64,000 nt of DNA from Candidatus Sulfurimonas marisnigri (GCF_015265475.1 NZ_CP054493.1:248001-312000), one strand, 5' to 3'; numbered from the stretch's first letter, positions 8,547 to 17,819 are shown. Notes: generated from the sequence alone by a model not told the origin. Numbers and translations are program-made.

Positions 8547-9395
8547 ATGCAAAACTTTGAGAATTTTTTATTAAACCACTTACCTGTATCAAAAAGTATT
8601 CATCCAGCGTATCAAGATGCTTTGCAAAAGATGCTTTGTGCTGGTGGGAAGAGATTTCGTCCTGCCCTTTTACTTGGTGTTGTAAACTCTTACAATTCCT
8701 TAATGCTTGATGGCGCTCGTCATGCTGCTTATGCAATAGAGCTTTTACATACCTACTCTCTTATACATGATGATTTGCCGGCAATGGATAATTCACCTCT
8801 TCGTAGGGGGAAACCAACTCTACATGTAGAGTTTGATGAAGTTACTGCAATACTTGTTGGAGATGCTCTAAACACTTACTCTTTTGAAGTTTTAAGCAAT
8901 GCTCCTTTTTCAGACTATACGAGAGTTCAGCTTATTAGAGAGTTGGCAAGTAACGGTGGACTCAACGGGATGGTTTTAGGTCAGGCTATAGACTGCTACT
9001 TTGAAAATAAGCCCTTGAGTATAGAAGATGTAAAGATTCTTCATACAAATAAAACGGCTAAACTCATCGCTGCTTCACTTAAAATGGGTGCAATAATTGT
9101 TGGTAAAGAGGAACTTGCTGAGCAGCTATACGCTTTTGGAATCAAACTTGGTTTGCTTTTTCAAATCCAAGATGATATTTTAGATGTTACTCAGAGTACA
9201 GAAGAAGCTGGAAAGCTTACAAATAATGATGAAGCTAAGAACAGTTTTGTAACACTTCTAGGGCTAGATGAAGCATTAAAGCAAGCAAATGATTTAGCAG
9301 CTGAGCTAACAATAGAGTTAAATGGCTTTGATGAAAGTTTAAAAAATGAACTATCACCACTTCTTACAAAATATATAAATAGACATAAAAACTAA
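8547..9395 (+). CDS. ispA: polyprenyl synthetase (farnesyl/geranylgeranyl diphosphate synthase)
   Basis: This enzyme condenses isopentenyl diphosphate with allylic diphosphates to build prenyl chains for quinones and undecaprenyl phosphate. Both aspartate-rich motifs are present: HDDLPAMDNSPLRRG (about residues 76-90) and QIQDDILD (about 208-215), with GGKRFRP near the N-terminus. It has 282 residues, typical of the short-chain group; exact chain length is not certain. It lies 12 bases after the PDZ-like gene and 10 bases before tkt. Its coding sequence holds an 18-bp perfect palindrome at 8816-8833. Confidence 0.92.
   Translation: MQNFENFLLNHLPVSKSIHPAYQDALQKMLCAGGKRFRPALLLGVVNSYNSLMLDGARHAAYAIELLHTYSLIHDDLPAMDNSPLRRGKPTLHVEFDEVTAILVGDALNTYSFEVLSNAPFSDYTRVQLIRELASNGGLNGMVLGQAIDCYFENKPLSIEDVKILHTNKTAKLIAASLKMGAIIVGKEELAEQLYAFGIKLGLLFQIQDDILDVTQSTEEAGKLTNNDEAKNSFVTLLGLDEALKQANDLAAELTIELNGFDESLKNELSPLLTKYINRHKN
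8816..8833. repeat. 18-bp perfect palindrome containing CTACATGTAG
   Basis: AACTCTACATGTAGAGTT is its own reverse complement. The inner CTACATGTAG at 8820-8829 is one of nine copies in the window. It lies inside ispA, where the 10-mer core is read as Leu-His-Val-Glu, just after the first aspartate-rich motif. Confidence 0.85.
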
Positions 9396-9405
9396 AGGAA
9401 ACTAG

Positions 9406-11325
9406 ATGAGTAATGTAATGCGTCAAAAAATGGCAGATTCGATAAGATTTTTAGCTGCAGATATGGTTCAGGCGGCAAATTCAGGACATCCTGGTGCACC
9501 TATGGGCTTGGCTGATATAGCAGTTGTTCTTAGTGAGCACTTAAACCATAATCCTAAAAATCCTAATTGGATAAACCGCGATAGATTAGTTTTTTCAGGT
9601 GGACATGCAACAGGTCTTATTTACTCACTTTATTACCTTTGGGGATATGGCTTAGGGATAGATGATTTAAAAAACTTTCGTCAGTTAGATTCTAAAACAC
9701 CAGGTCATCCAGAGTTTGGTCATACTGCTGGTATTGAGATTACAACTGGACCACTTGGTCAAGGTATTGCAAATGCTGTTGGTTTTTCAATGGCTTCTAA
9801 ATTTGTAGGTGCTCAAGTTAACTCTGAAACAGCGGAGTTAATTGACCATAATATTTATTGTTTATGTGGTGATGGAGATTTAGAAGAAGGTATTAGTTAC
9901 GAAGCTTGTTCAATTGCTGGACATAATAAACTTGATAATTTAATCCTTATATACGATTCAAACCGTATTACAATTGAAGGCTCAACTGATTTAAGTATCT
10001 CTGAAAATATCCGCATGAGATTTGAGTCTCAAGATTGGGATGTTCTAGAGTGTGATGGTCATAATTTTGATGAGATTAATTCATCAATAACTACAGCAAA
10101 ATCAAACAAAAAACCAACTATTATTATTGCAAATACTATCATCGCAAAAGGTGCCGGTAAACTTGAAGGTTCTCATCACTCTCATGGTGCTCCTCTTGGT
10201 GAGGATGTAATTGCAGAGGCAAAAAAAGCTGCTGGATTTGACCCAGAGAAAAAATTCTTTGTTGATGAAGATGTAATGACTCGCTTTAGATGTGCAATAG
10301 AAGATGGTGATCTGCTCGAGCGTGAGTGGATTCATAGACAAAAAACTCTTCCACTTATGGAACAAAATGAGGCACTTGCTGCTTTACAAAATCCTGACTT
10401 TTCAAGAATTCAGTGGCCAGATTTTGATAAAGCTGATGCTACAAGAAATACGAATGGTAAAATTATGAACGCTATCGCAAAAGCGGTTCCGAGCTTTTTG
10501 GGTGGTAGTGCAGATTTGAGTCCATCAAACAAAACAAACCTAAATGATATGGGCGTTTTTCCAAAGGGAAGAAATATCTACTTTGGTATTCGTGAACATG
10601 CAATGGCTTCAATTGTTAATGCAATGGCTCTTTACGGTCCACTTATGCCTTTTTCAGCAACTTTTTTTGTATTTTCAGATTATTTAAAACCAGCTGCTAG
10701 AATTGCAGCACTTACAGGAATCCAACAGTTCTTTATTTGGACTCATGATTCTATTGGTGTTGGTGAAGATGGACCGACTCATCAGCCAATTGAGCACTTA
10801 AGTCAGTTCCGTGCACTTCCAAACTTCTATGTTTGGAGACCGGCCGATGGAGCAGAGAATATTGAAGCTTGGAAAACAGCATTAGAGATGACTAAATCTC
10901 CATCTGCATTCGTTTGTTCACGTCAAAATCTTGCTCTTCTTCCAGAAGCTGTAAGTGGTAGTGCATCTAAGGGCGGTTACCTTTTAGCAAGTGATGAAAA
11001 TGCTGTTATGACTTTAATGGCATCTGGATCTGAAGTGGAACTTGCTCTTAAGGTAAAAGAGGCTCTTAATAAGAAAGATGTGCCAGTAAATGTTGTATCT
11101 GTTCCTTGTTATGACATTCTTATCGAGCAAGATAAATCATATATTGATTCAATAATTAAGCCAGATACTAAAAAAATAGCTATTGAAGCTGCCAGAGGTT
11201 TAGAATGGTATAAATTTGCTGATGAAATAATAGCAATGGATAGCTTCGGTGCTTCAGCTCCAGCTGGACAGCTGTTTGAGAAGTTTGGTTTTTCTGTAGA
11301 TAGCATCTTAGAAAAAATCAAATAA
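9406..11325 (+). CDS. tkt: transketolase
   Basis: Transketolase moves two-carbon units between sugar phosphates with thiamine diphosphate; it serves the pentose phosphate and, in autotrophs, carbon-fixation sugar pools. It has 639 residues. Visible signatures are SGHPGAPMGLADIA near the N-terminus, GDGDLEEGISYEA (thiamine-diphosphate binding, about residue 155), the ThDP-glutamate region IREHAMASIVN, and GEDGPTHQPIEHL in the pyrimidine domain. AAGGAAACTAG precedes the ATG. It ends a co-directional run and meets a minus-strand gene across a paired-palindrome hairpin. Confidence 0.96.
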   Translation: MSNVMRQKMADSIRFLAADMVQAANSGHPGAPMGLADIAVVLSEHLNHNPKNPNWINRDRLVFSGGHATGLIYSLYYLWGYGLGIDDLKNFRQLDSKTPGHPEFGHTAGIEITTGPLGQGIANAVGFSMASKFVGAQVNSETAELIDHNIYCLCGDGDLEEGISYEACSIAGHNKLDNLILIYDSNRITIEGSTDLSISENIRMRFESQDWDVLECDGHNFDEINSSITTAKSNKKPTIIIANTIIAKGAGKLEGSHHSHGAPLGEDVIAEAKKAAGFDPEKKFFVDEDVMTRFRCAIEDGDLLEREWIHRQKTLPLMEQNEALAALQNPDFSRIQWPDFDKADATRNTNGKIMNAIAKAVPSFLGGSADLSPSNKTNLNDMGVFPKGRNIYFGIREHAMASIVNAMALYGPLMPFSATFFVFSDYLKPAARIAALTGIQQFFIWTHDSIGVGEDGPTHQPIEHLSQFRALPNFYVWRPADGAENIEAWKTALEMTKSPSAFVCSRQNLALLPEAVSGSASKGGYLLASDENAVMTLMASGSEVELALKVKEALNKKDVPVNVVSVPCYDILIEQDKSYIDSIIKPDTKKIAIEAARGLEWYKFADEIIAMDSFGASAPAGQLFEKFGFSVDSILEKIK

Positions 11326-11333
11326 TTTACTAT

Positions 11334-11360
11334 CTACATGTAGGCTTATTCTACATGTAG
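11334..11360. terminator. two CTACATGTAG palindromes forming a hairpin between convergent genes
   Basis: CTACATGTAG occurs at 11334-11343 and again at 11351-11360, separated by GCTTATT. Because each copy is a palindrome, the pair can fold into one 10-bp stem with a 7-base loop on either strand. It sits between the stop codons of tkt (+, 11325) and the DUF3144-like gene (-, 11375), where a bidirectional terminator is expected. Confidence 0.6.
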
Positions 11361-11374
11361 GTCTATAGCTTAGT

Positions 11375-11686
11375 TTATGAAAAAACTTTTAGTTTTGACT
11401 GAGATTTTTCTTGCTGAGCTTTTTCTCTTAGGTGACGAATGTATACATCTAAGTTTTCATCAAGCATCAAAGCGTAGTCCTTTAAAAGCTCCTCTTTTAA
11501 CTCTTCTTTTTCTTTAGCTAAATCTCTGTTAGATAGTGATAGCTCAAATGCACTATATCTAGCTGCTGCAAATCTAAAAGCTGAACCAACTGTACCTGAC
11601 TTGTCTTCTTGTGCAAGTATATTTGCAAGATCTATAAACTTATCTGCAGTTTTGTAGAGTGTATCCATATCTATATTTTTACTCAT
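11375..11686 (-). CDS. DUF3144-like small protein
   Basis: A 103-residue, highly charged helical protein. The KFIDLANILAQE segment followed by SAFRFAAARYSAFE fits the DUF3144 family as I know it; the family has no established function. The C-terminal half is lysine- and glutamate-rich and probably coiled coil. No signal peptide or membrane segment is seen. AAGGGAT precedes the ATG at 11686. It faces tkt convergently and is preceded by the SagB-type gene in the same direction with a 68-base gap. Confidence 0.65.
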   Translation of the reverse strand: MSKNIDMDTLYKTADKFIDLANILAQEDKSGTVGSAFRFAAARYSAFELSLSNRDLAKEKEELKEELLKDYALMLDENLDVYIRHLREKAQQEKSQSKLKVFS

Positions 11687-11754
11687 AATAATCCCTTTTA
11701 ATTGTGTTTGATAATTTTACAATATTGTTTGTTTACTTCTGTCATTAAAGGTTA

Positions 11755-13308
11755 TTAATCGTAGGCAGGCTTTGTAGTGATTCTACTATCAACATATCCG
11801 CGACCAACAGTAAAATGGTATAAGATTTGAAAACGGTTATCTTTAAGTCCTACTAAATCGTGCATTACATCATCTAAAAAGCATCCTATCCCTGTTCCTG
11901 AGAGCCCAAGAGAGGTTGCTTCTAAATAGAGCTGTTGTCCAATAGCCCCACACTCCCAATAGAGTTCTTTGTATCTATGTGCTCCATGATTATTAAGTTG
12001 GTCTGAAAAATTACATAGCATTCCAAGAGAGAACGCTCCATCAGCCGCTATATCTTGATTGCAGCTTATTGCCTTTGAAGTTGTCGTAAAATCTCCACTT
12101 TGTAACATGTATAAGTTTTTTAGTTCTGTCTCCACCCACTTAAACTTTTCATCCATCTGTTTAACTAAGCTTTCTTTATCTCTCTCATCTCTGACTAAGA
12201 TGTACAGACCAGACTCATAATTTTCTACTCGGTTTACAAACAGAGCTAAATGAGCTGAGTTTTCTTTGCCATCTTGAGATAAAACTACACTTTGCAGGAT
12301 TGTGTGAAACTGCTCTTTTGTAATTTTAGATATATCTTTTTGCATTACATGTACGCTTCGTCTATTTAGTACTACATCTTTTGACTCTTTTGTTGGAGTT
12401 TTTTTAAAATTCTCTACATGTAGTTTATGTTGAGCTATTTCACTAGATGACGTTGCATCTTCAATTGCAGGAATGATATCCCACTTTTGCATAGTTGGAC
12501 TTAGTTTATTCGCAATTCCCTCAAATGCTAAAGGAACAGATTCCACAAGAGTATCTATAGACAAGGATGGTTCTATTTCTGTACTTGATACAACAAATAA
12601 CATATCAGGATTTTCAGATTCAAAAAATCTATCTTTTTGTTGTAATCCCAGAAGTGTTGACATATCACTATCACTTACGCTGTCAAGCCTTGTTATTTTC
12701 CAACCAAGCATTTTTGCAGAAACTACAAATGCTTGCCATGCATGTCCGGCATCTAACTGAGTGTAGCGAAAAGCACGTTCGCCATATTTCCACACTTCAC
12801 GCCAAGATATGCTTGAGAGACCTATAATAAAGCTATTTTCTGGTAGTTTTTCCCAAAAATTTGTTTCAACTTCTGCAAGAATTTCTAAAGTGTGATTTTT
12901 AGGAGCATAGTGGTAAATTGTACTATTTTCGTTTTGCTCTTTTAAAACTGGTGGTAATATAACATAGGACTCTGTTGGGTGTAAATTTCCACTTGAGGCG
13001 TTGCATCTGACTGCCCAAGAACTTCCACCAGATTCTTTGTATGCGGCAATTCCCATAGAGAACTGTAAAAGTTGAGATAGTGACTCTTTAACAAGAGGGG
13101 CAGATGGCAACTCTTCATCAAGAAGATGATATGGCGGGGTAGTATGATTAAGTGCCAATGGGAGCTTTATTATTTGCGCTCCTTTGTAAATTCTAAACGG
13201 GTCTGGCTGAGTGCTCCAGTCCATATAGCCAAGTGAACGGGCATAACGGTGTTGTGCATGTTTTGTAGTTTCGTGGTATTCGTAAACTATCTGTAGTGAT
13301 TTATTCAT
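11755..13308 (-). CDS. SagB-type nitroreductase family dehydrogenase
   Basis: A 517-residue protein with two tandem nitroreductase-like halves (about residues 1-250 and 300-517), the arrangement of stand-alone SagB/ThcOx-type proteins. The first half has the RYARSLGYMDW start and CNASSGNLHPTESYVI. The second has LNRRSVHVMQKD and a C-terminal GLSGTGIGCFLDD segment near the FMN-binding end. Such enzymes use FMN to oxidise or reduce small molecules; in peptide-toxin clusters SagB oxidises azolines, but no precursor peptide or cyclodehydratase gene is near, so the role here is open. It contains one CTACATGTAG at 12414. Confidence 0.82.
   Translation of the reverse strand: MNKSLQIVYEYHETTKHAQHRYARSLGYMDWSTQPDPFRIYKGAQIIKLPLALNHTTPPYHLLDEELPSAPLVKESLSQLLQFSMGIAAYKESGGSSWAVRCNASSGNLHPTESYVILPPVLKEQNENSTIYHYAPKNHTLEILAEVETNFWEKLPENSFIIGLSSISWREVWKYGERAFRYTQLDAGHAWQAFVVSAKMLGWKITRLDSVSDSDMSTLLGLQQKDRFFESENPDMLFVVSSTEIEPSLSIDTLVESVPLAFEGIANKLSPTMQKWDIIPAIEDATSSSEIAQHKLHVENFKKTPTKESKDVVLNRRSVHVMQKDISKITKEQFHTILQSVVLSQDGKENSAHLALFVNRVENYESGLYILVRDERDKESLVKQMDEKFKWVETELKNLYMLQSGDFTTTSKAISCNQDIAADGAFSLGMLCNFSDQLNNHGAHRYKELYWECGAIGQQLYLEATSLGLSGTGIGCFLDDVMHDLVGLKDNRFQILYHFTVGRGYVDSRITTKPAYD
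12414..12423. repeat. CTACATGTAG palindrome inside the SagB-type gene
   Basis: A perfect copy of the 10-bp palindrome. On the gene's strand it is read as Leu-His-Val-Glu (KLHVENF). Further TACATGTA cores lie nearby at 12346. Confidence 0.8.
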
Positions 13309-13407
13309 GCACGCAGTTTAAAGAAATTTATCTTAAGTTAAGCTCTAAAAAAAAGTTTGTTTTTTTATTGTAGCTATTTTTAATATCTCACATGTTAAAA
13401 GCTAATT

Positions 13408-14844
13408 ATGAAATTATCACAACTAAAACTTGCAACACCGTATATGGATTTGGATTCTATTTTTTTTGACGAGGTTGAACCGACACCACTAAAAAAACCT
13501 TTTCTTATATCTGTCTCACAAGATGCAGCAAAACTTTTAGGGATTGAAGATGATATAAGTCTAGATGAAAATCTTGTTAATATTGTAAATGGTAGCCATA
13601 AACTAAAAGGCTCAAAAACTTTTTCCATGTGTTACGCAGGTCATCAATTTGGTTACTTTGTTCCTCGTCTTGGTGATGGCAGAGCAATCAATCTAGGCAA
13701 AGTAAATGGACAAAACCTACAGCTAAAAGGGGCAGGGCTAACTCTTTATTCACGTCAAGGTGATGGAAGAGCTGTTCTTCGCTCTAGTATCCGTGAATAC
13801 CTTATGTCAGAGGCAATGCATGGTCTTGGTATAGAGACCTCTCGTGCTTTATCTCTTATTGGGAGTGACACCGATGTTGCACGCTCACGCTGGGAGAAGG
13901 GTGCAATTGTACTTCGTCTTTCACCAACATGGGTGCGTTTTGGTACTTTTGAATATTTCAACGCAATAGGTGAACATGCAAAGCTTCAAAAGTTAGCAGA
14001 TTATGTCATAGATGAATCATTTCCTTATCTTAAAGGGGAAGAGGGTGTTTATCTGAAAATGTACGGAGAGATTGTAAAAAATACAGCTAAAACAGTGGCA
14101 AAATGGCAGAGTGTAGGATTTAACCATGGAGTTATGAATACTGACAATATGTCTATTGATGGAAGAACCATTGATTATGGCCCTTTCGCATTTTTAGATG
14201 ACTATGACTCTAATTATATTTGTAATCATACAGATGTCGATGGTCGTTACAGTTTTAAAAACCAGCCAGGAATTGCTCACTGGAATTTACAACAGTTGGC
14301 AGTTGCCTTGTCGGCAATTGTAAACCATGATAGTGCCCTAGAAGTATTGGAGAGTTTTGGTGATATTTATGAGAGAGAGTACTTGGCAATTATGTATAAA
14401 AAAATGGGTCTTGTTAACTCGTTTGAGAGTGACCTTGAACTATTCAAATGGATGTTGAGAGCTTTAGGTGCTTCCCCTATAGACTATACAAAGTTTTTCA
14501 GATTATTCTCCAGATATAATGGGGATAAAACAGATATATTAGAACTTGTGGAACTTCAAAAACCAATGAGTGAATGGTTAGATGCTTATGATAAACGCTT
14601 AGAAAAAGAGAATTTATCAAATGAGAATAGACACAAGCAGATGCTAGATGTAAACCCAAAATATATTTTAAAAAATCATATTTTGCAAGAGGCAATAGAA
14701 AAGGCGCAGATGCATGACTTCTCAATGATAGAGGAACTGCTTACAGTTGCACTGAGTCCATTTGAAGAACACTCAGAACTTGAATACCTTAGTAAGTCGG
14801 CTCCTGCGCAGTCAAAAAACCTCAAGCTAAGCTGCTCGTCATAA
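13408..14844 (+). CDS. selO: protein adenylyltransferase SelO (YdiU family)
   Basis: SelO is a pseudokinase-fold enzyme that transfers AMP from ATP to protein side chains; in Escherichia coli it modifies redox proteins. At 478 residues it matches the bacterial family length. Clear family blocks are CYAGHQFGYFVPRLGDGRA, LKGAGLTLYSRQGDGRAVLR, HGVMNTDNMSIDGRTIDYGP and the KNQPGIAHWNLQQLA segment. The C-terminus ends in CSS, the spot where some homologues carry selenocysteine; here it is an ordinary cysteine codon. It is divergent from the SagB-type gene across a 99-base gap. Its target is unknown. Confidence 0.93.
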   Translation: MKLSQLKLATPYMDLDSIFFDEVEPTPLKKPFLISVSQDAAKLLGIEDDISLDENLVNIVNGSHKLKGSKTFSMCYAGHQFGYFVPRLGDGRAINLGKVNGQNLQLKGAGLTLYSRQGDGRAVLRSSIREYLMSEAMHGLGIETSRALSLIGSDTDVARSRWEKGAIVLRLSPTWVRFGTFEYFNAIGEHAKLQKLADYVIDESFPYLKGEEGVYLKMYGEIVKNTAKTVAKWQSVGFNHGVMNTDNMSIDGRTIDYGPFAFLDDYDSNYICNHTDVDGRYSFKNQPGIAHWNLQQLAVALSAIVNHDSALEVLESFGDIYEREYLAIMYKKMGLVNSFESDLELFKWMLRALGASPIDYTKFFRLFSRYNGDKTDILELVELQKPMSEWLDAYDKRLEKENLSNENRHKQMLDVNPKYILKNHILQEAIEKAQMHDFSMIEELLTVALSPFEEHSELEYLSKSAPAQSKNLKLSCSS

Positions 14845-14933
14845 TAGAATAAGTAAAAAGGAATAATATTTTTTAATCTAATTTGGAGTAGAGTTAAGTT
14901 AGAATTACAATATAAATATATTGGATATAACAG

Positions 14934-16544
14934 ATGACAAATACTAAAAAAATTCTTGTTGCGGATCATGATATACAAATTACTGCTTTTTTACAGGAAC
15001 GAATTAAAGACAAAAAATTTCATTTTATTCTAGCAACAAGTATGGAGTATGTTGTCTCTTTGCTTGAGAGTGAGACTTTTTTTGCTGCGATTGTAGATTT
15101 TGAGATGCAAAATATTACTGGTGAAAAAGTTATTGATTATGTACTAGAGAAAAAGATACCAACTATTGCCACCTTTGATGAACTGACAGATGAGCAGTAT
15201 ATTGAGGTGACTAATTATCCTGTTATTGATTATGTCATTAAAAACAATCTAGCCGGGAAATCTTATTTGGCAGATTTGCTTCAGGGTTTGGAATCTTTTT
15301 ATAACAGGCATGTACTCATTTGCAGTAAAGACCACTCCTCTTTAACTACTAAGTCAATTACGCAGGTGTTTCGTTCACTTCTGTTTCAGCCTATTATAAC
15401 AAGCTCAAAAAAAGATGCTCTTGAACTTATGCGCAATGATGAGTGCATAAAGATTGTTTACGTGGACGAAGAGTTGGAAGATAAGAGCGGATTATTACTA
15501 TGTAGGGAGATTAAAAATCGTTATCCTAAGCGTGACATGATTCTTTTTGGCGGTACTGTAATAAATGGAGACACTAAAAGAGTAGAGAAGCTAAAGGGTG
15601 AATTTTTTAAAAGCGGAGTGACCGATTTTTTTAGTGAATCAATTGATAAAGAGAGATTTAACACCCATATTATGAGTATGATGAAGATACTTAAGCAAAA
15701 ACAGCGTTTAGATACTTATATAGAAACTGTTGACAAATATGTGCTGGTTTCCATCACCAATAAAAAAGGTGTTATTGTTTACGCAAGTGATGCATTTTCA
15801 GAGATGAGCGGCTACTCAAAAGAGGAGCTGATTGGAAGGAACCATAATATTGTCAGACATCCAGATATGGACTCCAGCATATATAAAGAGATGTGGGAGA
15901 CAATTAAAGCTGGGCATGTTTGGAGCGGTGAACTTAAAAATAGAAAAAAAAGTGGAGATTTTTACTGGGTAAGTGTCGCTATTGAGCCAATATATGATGA
16001 CTTTGGTCTACTTATGGGTTATCAATCTATTCGTTTTGATATTACTGATAAGAAAAGAGTTGAAGAGCTTTCCATAAGAGACAAGCTAACAGGAGCATAC
16101 AACCGTAATAAATTTGATGATGTATTAAATTATGAATTTGCTCAAAGAGGTCGATACAAAAAGGAACTTGCCATGATTATGGTTGACTTTGATCATTTTA
16201 AAAATGTAAATGACTCTTATGGACACCAAGCCGGAGACCATGTTCTTGTAGAGTCTGCTAAGATAATAGAATCGTGTGTTAGGGAGAGTGACTCATTTTG
16301 TAGATGGGGAGGAGAGGAATTTGCTGTAATATGTCCATTTACAGACCTTGAAGGTGTTTTAAACTTGGCGGAGAAAATTCGTTTGGCAGTTAGCAACTTT
16401 CATTTTATAGATATTGTAAGACAAACTGTAAGCTTGGGTGTAGCGGTTGCAAAGGAGAACGATACGATAGAGGCTTTTTTAAAGCGAAGTGACGATGCGC
16501 TCTATATGGCTAAAGAGATGGGTAGAAACAGAGTAATGAGCTAG
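14934..16544 (+). CDS. diguanylate cyclase with two receiver-like domains and an Aer-type PAS domain
   Basis: A 536-residue signalling protein with no membrane segment. Two receiver-like domains (about residues 5-115 with IVDFEMQN, and 125-250 with VYVDEE) are followed by a PAS domain (about 262-380) and a GGDEF domain (about 381-536). The PAS part contains RNHNIVRHPDMDS and WSGELKNRKKSGDFYWV, very like the FAD-binding PAS of the aerotaxis receptor Aer. The active site is GGEEF, and RESD lies five residues before it, matching the inhibitory I-site. It should make cyclic di-GMP with product feedback, in response to redox state and possibly phosphorylation. Confidence 0.9.
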   Translation: MTNTKKILVADHDIQITAFLQERIKDKKFHFILATSMEYVVSLLESETFFAAIVDFEMQNITGEKVIDYVLEKKIPTIATFDELTDEQYIEVTNYPVIDYVIKNNLAGKSYLADLLQGLESFYNRHVLICSKDHSSLTTKSITQVFRSLLFQPIITSSKKDALELMRNDECIKIVYVDEELEDKSGLLLCREIKNRYPKRDMILFGGTVINGDTKRVEKLKGEFFKSGVTDFFSESIDKERFNTHIMSMMKILKQKQRLDTYIETVDKYVLVSITNKKGVIVYASDAFSEMSGYSKEELIGRNHNIVRHPDMDSSIYKEMWETIKAGHVWSGELKNRKKSGDFYWVSVAIEPIYDDFGLLMGYQSIRFDITDKKRVEELSIRDKLTGAYNRNKFDDVLNYEFAQRGRYKKELAMIMVDFDHFKNVNDSYGHQAGDHVLVESAKIIESCVRESDSFCRWGGEEFAVICPFTDLEGVLNLAEKIRLAVSNFHFIDIVRQTVSLGVAVAKENDTIEAFLKRSDDALYMAKEMGRNRVMS

Positions 16545-16564
16545 AGGGGTTTTAATACGTATAA

Positions 16565-17473
16565 TTATAGATAAGTTAAAATTCTAACGCCTACAAAAAT
16601 TGCTCCGAGAAAAATAACAGAAGAGATAAATACAAGGGCAGTTACAACTTTTGGTTTGCAGTCATAGAGTGAGGCAAGGTTTACATTTGCAATAGCTAAA
16701 GGCATCATTAGCTCTAAGAAGATTATCCCTTTTATCATCGAATCTAGCTGGATTGAGTAAAGTACTAAGAAGGTGATAACTGGTAAAATCAAAAACTTAA
16801 ATGACATAACCCAGATAACCAAAGATTTACTAATCTCTTTTATTCTAGTTCCATACATGTAGATACCAAATAAAAATAGTTGCATAGTCATAGAGGCGTA
16901 AGCACCCATTGTTAGTGTAGTCATGACAACTTCGCTTGGTTTGTAGCTGTAAGCACTTAAAATTATAGCTATTGTTGCTGCCCAAAGAACAGGAAGTTTG
17001 ACTATATTGATAAGTGATGTCTTCGCATCGAAAGTTCCACGTGAGTAGAAGTAAACACCAATAGTATAGACTATAAATACATTCACAAGATTTATAACTG
17101 TTGTATATGGAATAGACTGTTCTCCAAAGATAGCTATGTTTAAAGGGATTCCCAAGTTGCCAGTATTTCCGATTATTGCTGCAACTGTTGCTATTGAGTG
17201 CTCTTTAGGGTCTTTAAAAAGTTTATTCGCAACAACTACTGAGACAAATAAAACTATTAGAATGATTACTAGGTAGATAGATGGAGCATAAAGAAGTGTT
17301 GCATCAACAGGGCGGACTAAAAGTCCCCAAAATGTTAAAAAAACTTGCAAAAAATAGACATTTATAAGTGTTATGGTTTTGTCATCAATGGCGTCTTTGA
17401 AGCTCATTTTTGCAATATAACCCATAACTATAAAAATATAAATACCTAAAATTGAATATATTATTGAACTCAT
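16565..17473 (-). CDS. AEC family transporter (auxin efflux carrier-type permease)
   Basis: About 302 residues, nearly all hydrophobic, with about ten predicted membrane segments. The GNTGNLGIPLNIAIFG segment (unwound-helix motif) and MPLAIANVNLASLYD near the C-terminus are typical of AEC permeases, which move organic anions such as malate. I use the ATG at 17473 (SSIIYSILGIYIF) because the longer possible start at 17530 would run over the divergent thioredoxin gene and adds a polar stub. The substrate is not known. Confidence 0.85.
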   Translation of the reverse strand: MSSIIYSILGIYIFIVMGYIAKMSFKDAIDDKTITLINVYFLQVFLTFWGLLVRPVDATLLYAPSIYLVIILIVLFVSVVVANKLFKDPKEHSIATVAAIIGNTGNLGIPLNIAIFGEQSIPYTTVINLVNVFIVYTIGVYFYSRGTFDAKTSLINIVKLPVLWAATIAIILSAYSYKPSEVVMTTLTMGAYASMTMQLFLFGIYMYGTRIKEISKSLVIWVMSFKFLILPVITFLVLYSIQLDSMIKGIIFLELMMPLAIANVNLASLYDCKPKVVTALVFISSVIFLGAIFVGVRILTYL

Positions 17474-17498
17474 TGCAGTATTATAGTAGAATTCCGCT

Positions 17499-17819
17499 AT
17501 GCAAACAATTGAAGATATTAAAAAAATCATAGAAGAAAATTTGGCGGTGATGGTTTATTTCTCAGCGCCTACATGTAATGTGTGCCATGCACTAAAACCT
17601 AAACTGATAGAGGCAATTGATGCTAATTTTGCAAAGTTTGAAATTGTGAGTGTAGATACATCACTAGATCAAGAGATATCAACCCATTTTAGTGTTTTTG
17701 CTATTCCAACAGTTTTGATTTTTTTAGACGGCAGAGAGTTTTTAAGAAAGTCACGACATATGAGCGTTGATGAGATTGTAAGAGAGATAAAGCGCCCCTA
17801 CGACATAATGACTTCGTAA
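17499..17819 (+). CDS. thioredoxin family protein
   Basis: A 106-residue thioredoxin-fold protein. The active site is CNVC within FSAPTCNVCHALKPK, so it is a CxxC protein but with NV instead of the GP of classical thioredoxin. The cis-proline segment is FAIPTVLIF. No signal peptide is seen, so it acts in the cytoplasm. It is divergent from the AEC permease with only 25 bases between starts, and lies just before the FISUMP gene. Its partner is not known. Confidence 0.88.
   Translation: MQTIEDIKKIIEENLAVMVYFSAPTCNVCHALKPKLIEAIDANFAKFEIVSVDTSLDQEISTHFSVFAIPTVLIFLDGREFLRKSRHMSVDEIVREIKRPYDIMTS

Noticed and set aside
12473-12827. Two plus-strand frames inside the SagB-type gene
   Set aside because: They are antisense to a strongly supported gene and overlap each other.
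17474-17530. Longer N-terminus of the AEC permease
   Set aside because: It would overlap the start of the divergent thioredoxin gene and adds non-family residues; ATG 17473 fits the family start.
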